A stretch of 6,483 bases of DNA, taken from an uncultured Asticcacaulis sp. (GTDB lineage Bacteria > Pseudomonadota > Alphaproteobacteria > Caulobacterales > Caulobacteraceae). The translations under genes and the position numbers were made by a program. Shown here piece by piece: positions 1 to 4,925 of the stretch. Under the pieces are notes generated by a model, which saw only the letters and a program-made list of their open reading frames with translations, was not told where the DNA came from and did not search any database. Numbering within the stretch: position 1 is the stretch's first letter; each line of letters opens with the position of its first letter. The stretch spans positions 1 through 6,483 of the forward strand of contig CAMLPZ010000247.1 of the NCBI GenBank assembly GCA_946482045.1, given 5' to 3'.

Positions 1-756
1 GTCCAGCCGCCGCTTGTGGCGCTCAGCGTCTTCCTGGCGCTGGCATTAGGCTTTGCCGCGCCGTTTACGCTGATCGCCTTTGTCCCGGCGTTGGCGCGAA
101 TGATGCCGAAACCCGGCGCGTGGATGGAGACGCTAAAAAAGGCCCTCGCCTTCCCCATGTTCGGTGCTTCGGCGTGGCTCGCCTGGGTCTTGGCGCAACA
201 GGCAGGCACTGATGCCCTGGCTGGACTGTTCGTTTCGGCCGTGGTCCTGAGCCTCGCCTGCTGGCTTTACGGGATGGCGCAGCGCCGCCGCCTGATGGGA
301 CAAAAATCCGTGGCCCTGTTCGCCGTCACCGTTGTGCTGGCTGCCGTGGTCGCGGCCCCCGTGGTCCACCTGGCCGGCGCAGCTCCGGTAGCGGCCAAGG
401 CCCCGAAAGGCACCGAGACCATCGCCTGGTCACCGCAGGCCATTGCCGAACATCAGGGCAAGGGCCGGCCAATCCTGGTGAATTTCACCGCGTCCTGGTG
501 TATTACCTGTCAGGTCAACGAGCGCACCACGCTGTCGACCCCGGCCGTCAAGGCGGCCCTGGAACGTACCGGAAGCCTGTACATGATCGCCGATTCGACC
601 AACTACAATCCGGATATCGAAGACGCCCTGGCGGCTTTGGGGCGCGGCGGCATGCCGGTCTATGTGGTCTATCCGGCCGATGGCGGCGCGCCGAAACTGC
701 TGCCTGAGGTCTTAAGCCCCGACATCGTCATCACCGCCCTTAACGAGGCGTCTTGA
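1..756 (+). CDS. DsbD/ScsB-like protein-disulfide reductase, C-terminal part (5' truncated by window)
   Basis: The reading frame is open from base 1, so the true start lies upstream; a GTG at 16 is internal. The visible 251 residues hold four hydrophobic segments (about 8-31, 48-65, 72-91, 103-126), then a thioredoxin-fold domain (about 140-245) with the redox motif WCITC (cysteines at visible residues 167 and 170) and a likely cis-proline in GGMPVYV (Pro219). This is the second half of the DsbD membrane domain fused to its C-terminal thioredoxin domain. DsbD and ScsB proteins carry electrons from cytoplasmic thioredoxin across the inner membrane to periplasmic disulfide isomerases, peroxidases or metal-resistance partners. 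The two membrane-domain cysteines expected of the family would lie upstream of the window. The gene ends in TGA overlapping the sigma-factor start, so it is probably cotranscribed with the sigma/anti-sigma pair. DsbD versus ScsB cannot be settled without the N-terminal domain. Confidence 0.88.
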   Translation, partial: VQPPLVALSVFLALALGFAAPFTLIAFVPALARMMPKPGAWMETLKKALAFPMFGASAWLAWVLAQQAGTDALAGLFVSAVVLSLACWLYGMAQRRRLMGQKSVALFAVTVVLAAVVAAPVVHLAGAAPVAAKAPKGTETIAWSPQAIAEHQGKGRPILVNFTASWCITCQVNERTTLSTPAVKAALERTGSLYMIADSTNYNPDIEDALAALGRGGMPVYVVYPADGGAPKLLPEVLSPDIVITALNEAS

Positions 757-1313
757 CCGATCACAGGGCCGACAGCGCCGAATGGCCGGCATGGATGGCG
801 CGCGCACAAGGTGGCGATCAGGCGGCCTATAACCGCCTGCTCAAGGCCATGGTGCCGCTGATCCGCAAGGTCGCGCGGCGCAGGATCGACGACCCGGCGC
901 TGATCGAGGACGTGGTGCAGGACACGCTTTTGACCATCCACCGCGTGCGCGCGACCTACGACCCGTCACGGCCCATCCTGCCGTGGATTTCGGCGATCGC
1001 GGCGTCGCGCGCCATCGATGCCTTGCGCAAACGCGGCCGGCGTCTCGCGCGCGAGGTCCACGACGACGACGCGCTCAACGCCTATGCCGACGACGACGCG
1101 CCGGCGGATGACGCAGGTCACGCCCAGGATATCAGGGACCGCCTGAGCCGCCTGCCCGATCGTCAGCGCGAAATGGTCGAGATGGTTCACCTGCGTGAGA
1201 TGAGCCTGAACGACGCCGCCAAACACAGTCAACTGTCCATCGGGGCGGTCAAGTCGCTGCTGCATCGCGCGCTTGTCCGCCTTCGCCAAACCGGAGCCGA
1301 CGATCATGGATGA
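753..1313 (+). CDS. sigF: SigF-like ECF RNA polymerase sigma factor
   Basis: The protein has 186 residues, a usual ECF length. Region sigma-2 spans about 17-98, with the DVVQDTLLTIHRVRATYD stretch (region 2.2) and the WISAIAASRAIDALRKRGRR stretch (2.3-2.4, -10 recognition). An acidic linker rich in Asp follows (about 103-120). Region sigma-4 (about 128-178) carries the helix-turn-helix around LSIGAVKSLLHRALVRLR (-35 recognition). The TTG start gives a TTGA overlap with the upstream stop and has GAGG at 745-748, only 4 nt away; an in-frame ATG at 795 (MARAQGGDQ) is the alternative and would still leave sigma-2 whole. The membrane anti-sigma gene follows immediately, as for Caulobacter crescentus sigF-nrsF, whose product controls a small heavy-metal/oxidative stress regulon. 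Sigma family membership is seen directly; the SigF assignment rests mainly on the NrsF partner. Confidence 0.9.
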   Translation: MTDHRADSAEWPAWMARAQGGDQAAYNRLLKAMVPLIRKVARRRIDDPALIEDVVQDTLLTIHRVRATYDPSRPILPWISAIAASRAIDALRKRGRRLAREVHDDDALNAYADDDAPADDAGHAQDIRDRLSRLPDRQREMVEMVHLREMSLNDAAKHSQLSIGAVKSLLHRALVRLRQTGADDHG

Positions 1314-1935
1314 TCACGATGCGCTCATCGATAGCTTAAGCCGCGAGGCAAAGCCCGTAAAACGCCCGCCCGCACCGGCTGTCCGCGCCGCCATATGGAT
1401 CGCCCTGGCTCTGCCGTGTGGCGCGGCTGTCGGCCTGTGGCTGAGCCGCAGGTTCTTCAACTGGTCGGTGCCGGAAGCCGCCTGGGCTGTGGCCGGATTG
1501 GTGGCGGCGTTCGCGCTGGGCGCCATCGCCATACTGTCGGCCTTCAACCTGACGATCGCCGGCCGCAAACCCATAGGCTGGCCGTGGTTCGCCGCCATCG
1601 GCGCCATCTGGCTGGCTACGGGCATTGTTGGCGTGTCCCAGGCCGCCGAACCGTGGGGCCACGTCGGCAGCGGGCTTGGCTGTTATATCTTCATGGTGAC
1701 GGTCAGCCTGCCGATGATCCCGCTGACGATCGTGAGCCTCAGCCGCACGCGGACGCTTTATCCTGTGCGTTGCCTGAGCATTGCGGGTCTTGGGACGGCC
1801 TTCATGACGGCGGCGCTTCTGGCGCTCTGCCATCCGCCGACGGGTGACCTGCCGGACTTCCTCATGCACATAGTGGCGGGGCTCACGATCGTCGCCGCCA
1901 CGGTGGCGCTGGGCCGCAAATGGGTGGCTGTTTAG
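1306..1935 (+). CDS. nrsF: NrsF/DUF1109-family membrane anti-sigma factor
   Basis: The protein has 209 residues, a short polar N-terminus (about 1-22) and six hydrophobic segments (about 26-47, 59-81, 93-110, 124-146, 153-175, 186-203), the layout of the DUF1109/NrsF family that holds SigF inactive at the inner membrane. Four cysteines are present: C38, C126 (GSGLGCYIF), C156 and C175 (LLALCHPPTGDLPDF). C126 and C175 are 49 residues apart; from memory, the two functional cysteines of Caulobacter NrsF are C131 and C181, 50 apart, so they are likely equivalents. ATG 1306 has GGAG at 1293-1296 with a 9-nt gap and overlaps the sigma gene by 8 bases, which suggests coupled synthesis of sigma and anti-sigma. 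An in-frame ATG at 1273 would add 11 residues but lies deep inside the sigma gene and lacks a better ribosome site. Confidence 0.88.
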   Translation: MDDHDALIDSLSREAKPVKRPPAPAVRAAIWIALALPCGAAVGLWLSRRFFNWSVPEAAWAVAGLVAAFALGAIAILSAFNLTIAGRKPIGWPWFAAIGAIWLATGIVGVSQAAEPWGHVGSGLGCYIFMVTVSLPMIPLTIVSLSRTRTLYPVRCLSIAGLGTAFMTAALLALCHPPTGDLPDFLMHIVAGLTIVAATVALGRKWVAV

Positions 1936-2046
1936 AGCGATATGGCGAAAAGTGCCGAGAAGCGTTTTTTTGGGGTTTTCGCCAAAAATATCGCGACAAA
2001 GCAAAAAACTTAAATCGGAATGATGTTTCCATCGTTCCGATCTAAG
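1936..2046. repeat. composite intergenic palindromic element
   Basis: The whole gap between the convergent nrsF and receiver genes is made of two inverted repeats. The first pairs 1937-1943 (GCGATAT) with 1988-1994 (ATATCGC) and 1944-1951 (GGCGAAAA) with 1976-1983 (TTTTCGCC), with a small A-bulge and a 24-nt loop that includes a T7 run at 1965-1971. The second pairs 2009-2024 with 2031-2046 around a 6-nt loop. The joining segment GCGACAAAGCAAAAAACTTA resembles a motif I recall from dispersed intergenic repeats in alphaproteobacterial genomes. The palindromes are seen directly; that the element is multicopy is inference, because only one copy is in this window. Confidence 0.6.
2003..2046 (-). 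terminator. intrinsic terminator of the receiver gene operon
   Basis: Read on the minus strand, the arm at 2046-2031 pairs with 2024-2009 (14 of 16 positions complementary, one of the two mismatches being a possible G-U pair) around the 6-nt loop 2025-2030. The complement of A2008-A2003 then gives six uninterrupted T. This is a textbook stem plus T-tract. It overlaps the stop codon (2042-2044) and last sense codon of the receiver gene. On the plus strand the same stem has no T run after it, so it would not serve nrsF equally well. Confidence 0.75.
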
Positions 2047-2455
2047 ATGCGAGGGCGATCGACGCGTTGCCTTGCCAGTAGGCGTCGACATCCTCGCAGA
2101 TCTGCTTGACGTCGTCGAAATAGAAGGGCTTGGGCAGCAGGAAGGTGACGCGGCCGCGGCGGGCCTTGTTGAGCGCATCGGCGCCTGATTCAGGGTCATT
2201 GACCCGGCCGGCGGTCATGATGGCGATCGGCGCGCCGTGCGACAGCTCGCGATAGGCCGGCAGTTCGTCGAGCGTATTATGGCCGTCCATGAAGACGTCG
2301 AGCACCAGCAGGTCGAACCGGCCCGCCCTTAGCGCTTCATGTGCCGATTCCGGGGTTTCGACCCAGACGGCGTCGTAACCCGCCTTCTGGAACATTTTGG
2401 AAATAATGGTTCCCTGGGTACGGCTATCTTCGAGAACGAGCGCGCGTTTGGCCAT
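2042..2455 (-). CDS. stand-alone response regulator receiver (CheY-like) protein
   Basis: The protein has 137 residues and consists of a single receiver domain with no output domain. Visible phosphorylation-site residues are the acidic pair E9-D10 (LVLEDS), phospho-acceptor D53 (LLVLDVFMDG), switch T81 (AIMTAGR) and K109 followed by Pro (LLPKPF). Full conservation suggests it is phosphorylated and acts as a CheY- or DivK-like relay or adaptor, but no histidine kinase is nearby, so partner and output are unknown. ATG 2455 is chosen because the residues upstream of it in the same frame do not belong to the domain and run back into the tsaC stop region; a modest GGA lies about 9 nt upstream. The gene is 82 bp downstream of tsaC on the same strand, so read-through transcription is plausible. 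It ends in the intrinsic terminator. Confidence 0.9.
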   Translation of the reverse strand: MAKRALVLEDSRTQGTIISKMFQKAGYDAVWVETPESAHEALRAGRFDLLVLDVFMDGHNTLDELPAYRELSHGAPIAIMTAGRVNDPESGADALNKARRGRVTFLLPKPFYFDDVKQICEDVDAYWQGNASIALAS

Positions 2456-2537
2456 CGGATGGTTTCCAGTTTTTTCTGGGAACCCACTATATATCCACAG
2501 CCCTAAGATAAGGTTACCTGCGTTATCTGAAAGCTGC

Positions 2538-3452
2538 TCAACCGACAAACCCCGCCGCGCGGCGGATGCGGTCATTGATCGCCTCGCCTATGCCGTCTTC
2601 CGGAATGGGGGCGATTTCGATGACTGGAGGGTTGAAGCGGTCCGCTTCGCGCAGGGCGCGGAACAGCCGGGCGGCGGCCTCGGACAGGTCGCGGTCGGCG
2701 CTCAACTGCACCACCGGGCCGTCGTGTTGTACAGGCCCGAACGCCAGGAAGGCCGCGCCCGGCGAAGGTGTATCAACATTGATTTTCACCGGTGCGTCGG
2801 GCGCGTAGTGGAGACTCAAGCGCCCCGGCGAACGGTGACCTTCGGAAGCGTCTACGGCCAGCGGCCCGATGACGGCTTCGACATCGGCGCGGGTCACGGC
2901 CCCTGCCCTCAGGTAACGCGCGTCCTTCAGCAGGCTGACAACCGTTGATTCGACGCCGACCGTGCAATCGCCACCATCGGGCGACGCGGCGACAAAGGCG
3001 CCAGTCTCGTCAAACGCGTCGGCCTGGGTCGTCGGGCTTGGCCGGCCGGAACGGTTGGCGGACGGCGCCACCACGCCGAAATCAATGCCCCTCAGGATGT
3101 CGAGTGCCACCGGATGGTCGGGCATGCGGAGCGCGACGCTGTCGAGCCCGGCGCGCGCCAGGTCGCAAGCGGCCTCCGTATCGCGCACAGGCACAACCAG
3201 GGTCAGAGGTCCCGGCCAAAATCTCTCCGCCAATGCTTCGGCGCGGTCGTCGAAGACGCCGATCCTGCGGGCCAGATCGATCGAACCGACATGGACAATC
3301 AATGGATTGAAGCGCGGACGCCCCTTGGCCTCGAAGACCTTGACGACCGCCGCGGGGTCATCCGCCCGCGCACCCAGGCCATAGACGGTCTCGGTCGGCA
3401 GATGGATCAGGTTCCCGGCCCTAAGCGCCTCGATGGCCGCCGCAACACTCAC
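2538..3452 (-). CDS. tsaC: L-threonylcarbamoyladenylate synthase, Sua5 type
   Basis: This cytoplasmic enzyme makes threonylcarbamoyl-AMP from threonine, bicarbonate and ATP, the first step of the universal t6A37 modification of ANN-decoding tRNAs. The 304-residue protein has the YrdC domain at about 4-190, with PTETVYGLGA (19-28), KGRPRFNPL (43-51), the FWPGPLTLVV segment (78-87) and the nucleotide-site motif PSANRSGRPSPT (130-141). The Sua5 linker signature SPGRLSLHYAP (208-218) and a C-terminal Sua5 domain (about 220-304) follow, so it is the long Sua5 form rather than the short TsaC/YrdC form. The start is GTG at 3452-3450, which overlaps the upstream TGA as GTGA; no strong ribosome site is visible, which fits translational coupling to the b561-YceI gene. 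The gene should be essential in most bacteria. The symbol sua5 would be equally valid. Confidence 0.95.
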   Translation of the reverse strand: MSVAAAIEALRAGNLIHLPTETVYGLGARADDPAAVVKVFEAKGRPRFNPLIVHVGSIDLARRIGVFDDRAEALAERFWPGPLTLVVPVRDTEAACDLARAGLDSVALRMPDHPVALDILRGIDFGVVAPSANRSGRPSPTTQADAFDETGAFVAASPDGGDCTVGVESTVVSLLKDARYLRAGAVTRADVEAVIGPLAVDASEGHRSPGRLSLHYAPDAPVKINVDTPSPGAAFLAFGPVQHDGPVVQLSADRDLSEAAARLFRALREADRFNPPVIEIAPIPEDGIGEAINDRIRRAAGFVG

Positions 3453-4717
3453 TTAGCTTTGGCTTTCAGGGTAATATCGACCTTGATCTTGGCAGGGATT
3501 TCATCGGTCGAAGCCCACTCACCCGAACCGACGCCGTGTGCGATGCGGTCGACGTTCGTGCTGCCTTTCATCTGCGCCACCCCGTTCTTGATGGTCAGGG
3601 TGAACGGCAGATCGACGTCCTTGGTAACACCGTGCAGCGTCAGGCGGCCGCGGGCGGTATATTTATCCGCGCCTGTCTTCGTGAACTTGCGGGCGTCGAA
3701 CACGGCCTTGGCGAAATTGGCCGTATCGAAGAAGGACGCGCCCTTCAGGCTGTCGGCATAGTCGTTATTGCTGGCGGTGACGGCGGCCAGATCAATCGTG
3801 ACCTTGACGCGCGACTTGTCCAGTTGCTCCGGATCGAAGGCGATATCGGCGGTGTAGCTTGGGAATGCGCCCGTCACGGTCTCGCCCTGGAAGACGGTCG
3901 AGAAGCCGATCTTCGTGGCGGCTTTGTCGACTGTCCATTGCGCCACGGGCACGGCCGAAGCGGTTTCGGACACGGACGCGGACGCCATTGCCGACACGGA
4001 CGCCTCTGCCACCGGATCGCCGGTTTCGGCCTCCGCCGAGGCCAATGCTTCGGCAGACGGCTGCGGCGCAGGCGCGGTCTTCGGCTTACCGGTATAGACG
4101 CCATAGCCGATGCCGACCGCCAGCAGGATCACGCCCAGCGGCAATATCCAGCGCCAGTTGGCGACGGGCTTTGAGTTGAGGCCCGGCACCATGTGCGCCA
4201 TCAGGTTGTCCTTGTCGACCAGTTGGTGCTTAAGCGCCGCCAGCACGTGCAGCGGGATCATGCCGTAGATCAAAAGCTTGGCGACCCAGTTATGGACCGC
4301 CTCAAAGGTTTCATGAATGGCCTTGGCGTTCGGCGCGTCGCCCTGCGGCACCGGCAGGTGGAACCACTCCATGAAGAAGAAGGGAATTGGCCGCGCGCTC
4401 GTCGAGACCATCAGCCAACCCGACAGCGGCATGGCGATCATCACGACATAGAAACCGACATGCAGCGCTTTGGCTGCCAGGGCCTGCCACTTCGGCATAG
4501 GCGGTTCGGGCGGCGCCTTGTAGGCCAGACGGACGGCGATGCGCACAAAGGTCAGCAGCAGGATCGATATACCGATCGACTTGTGCAGGTCGATCATCGA
4601 GCGGAACCACGGCGATTCGGGAACGCTTCGCCAGCCGACGAAAACGTTCAACAGAATCAGAAAGGCGATCAGCCAGTGCAGCCAGCGGCTGTAACGATGA
4701 TAGGACGCGGTTTCCAT
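3449..4717 (-). CDS. cytochrome b561-YceI fusion protein
   Basis: One 422-residue reading frame joins two families. Residues 1-185 are a bacterial cytochrome b561 (CybB/YceJ-like) with four membrane helices (about 14-30, 46-65, 87-104, 144-162) and candidate haem histidines H14 (RWLHW), H45 (DLHKS), H142 (VHNW) and H157 (PLHV). A fifth hydrophobic helix (190-208) probably carries the chain back to the periplasm. An Ala/Ser/Glu/Pro-rich linker (about 211-258) follows, then a YceI lipocalin-like domain (259-420: WTVDKAATKIGFSTVFQG, LHGVTKDVDLPF). In E. coli the two families are neighbours (yceJ-yceI); YceI domains bind isoprenoid chains, so electron exchange with quinone is a reasonable inference. 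ATG 4717 is chosen because GGAGAGGG ends 3 nt upstream and the protein then begins like other b561 proteins; an in-frame ATG at 4774 would add 19 unlike residues. tsaC follows with a 4-base overlap. Confidence 0.9.
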   Translation of the reverse strand: METASYHRYSRWLHWLIAFLILLNVFVGWRSVPESPWFRSMIDLHKSIGISILLLTFVRIAVRLAYKAPPEPPMPKWQALAAKALHVGFYVVMIAMPLSGWLMVSTSARPIPFFFMEWFHLPVPQGDAPNAKAIHETFEAVHNWVAKLLIYGMIPLHVLAALKHQLVDKDNLMAHMVPGLNSKPVANWRWILPLGVILLAVGIGYGVYTGKPKTAPAPQPSAEALASAEAETGDPVAEASVSAMASASVSETASAVPVAQWTVDKAATKIGFSTVFQGETVTGAFPSYTADIAFDPEQLDKSRVKVTIDLAAVTASNNDYADSLKGASFFDTANFAKAVFDARKFTKTGADKYTARGRLTLHGVTKDVDLPFTLTIKNGVAQMKGSTNVDRIAHGVGSGEWASTDEIPAKIKVDITLKAKAK

Positions 4718-4751
4718 AGGCCCTCTCCGACACTTCGGCAGTTTGACATAT

Positions 4752-4765
4752 ACCGGTTTTCCGGT
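4752..4765 (-). other. small leader hairpin upstream of the b561-YceI start
   Basis: A perfect 5-bp inverted repeat (ACCGG at 4752-4756, CCGGT at 4761-4765) encloses a 4-nt loop. It would lie in the 5' leader of the minus-strand transcript, about 35 nt before the ATG at 4717. It is short, and a regulatory role is not shown. Confidence 0.3.
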
Positions 4766-4784
4766 CTCCGCCATGCGACAAATA

Positions 4785-4813
4785 AATATGTAACTACATC
4801 TATTTCATATCAA
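4785..4813 (-). promoter_or_regulatory. candidate sigma-70-type promoter for the b561-YceI/tsaC operon
   Basis: On the minus strand TTGATA (complement of 4808-4813; 5 of 6 match to TTGACA) is followed after exactly 17 nt by CATATT (complement of 4785-4790; 4 of 6 match to TATAAT). Transcription would begin near 4778, leaving a leader of about 60 nt before the chosen ATG at 4717 and almost none before the alternative ATG at 4774, which supports the later start. The region is AT-rich compared with its surroundings. This is prediction by eye only. Confidence 0.45.
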
Positions 4814-4840
4814 GGGTAATAGGATTTTATTGCGCGCAAA

Positions 4841-4867
4841 AAGTTGACGTTCACGTAAAATCAACTT
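4841..4867 (+). promoter_or_regulatory. palindromic operator candidate, LiuR-like (MerR family)
   Basis: Perfect 7-bp inverted arms AAGTTGA (4841-4847) and TCAACTT (4861-4867) surround a core. Nested in it, TTGACGTTCACGTAAA (4844-4859) is symmetric at 12 of 16 positions. The core closely resembles, from memory, the operator of LiuR, the MerR-family regulator of branched-chain amino acid and acyl-CoA catabolism genes (TTTACGT...ACGTCAA type). It lies 59 nt before an acyl-CoA dehydrogenase ATG, the right place for such control. A TAAAAT hexamer (4856-4861) overlapping it could be a -10 element, though no good -35 is seen. No regulator gene is in the window. Confidence 0.5.
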
Positions 4868-4925
4868 GCCTGCCCCAAGGTCAAGGACGATATTGACAAA
4901 GAAAAGTGCTCAGGGACCGCCGGAC

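Noticed and set aside
1965..1971. T7 run as plus-strand terminator for nrsF
   Set aside because: No stable stem lies immediately before it; the T run is within the loop of the larger palindrome.
1336..2199. Long minus-strand open frame (287 codons) opposite nrsF and the repeat
   Set aside because: It is antisense to a well-supported membrane protein, has Arg/His/Pro-rich composition typical of GC-rich shadow frames, and crosses the terminator.
2494..2519. GGTAACC on the minus strand between tsaC and the receiver gene, like the -35 (GTAACC) I recall for SigF promoters
   Set aside because: Sixteen bases further on the sequence is GATA, not the expected CGAA, so only half of the motif is present. 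No convincing sigma-70 promoter with proper spacing was found in this gap either.
2397..3761. Several plus-strand open frames opposite tsaC and the b561-YceI gene
   Set aside because: They are shadow frames of strongly supported minus-strand genes, with no motif or ribosome site of their own.
4717..4774. Upstream in-frame ATG (4774) extending the b561-YceI protein by 19 residues
   Set aside because: It lacks a good ribosome site, would have almost no leader from the candidate promoter, and the extra residues do not resemble b561 N-termini.
4893..4898. Perfect TTGACA upstream of the acyl-CoA dehydrogenase
   Set aside because: A -10 at normal spacing would put the transcription start at or after the ATG, and the bases there (GC-rich) do not resemble a -10 element.
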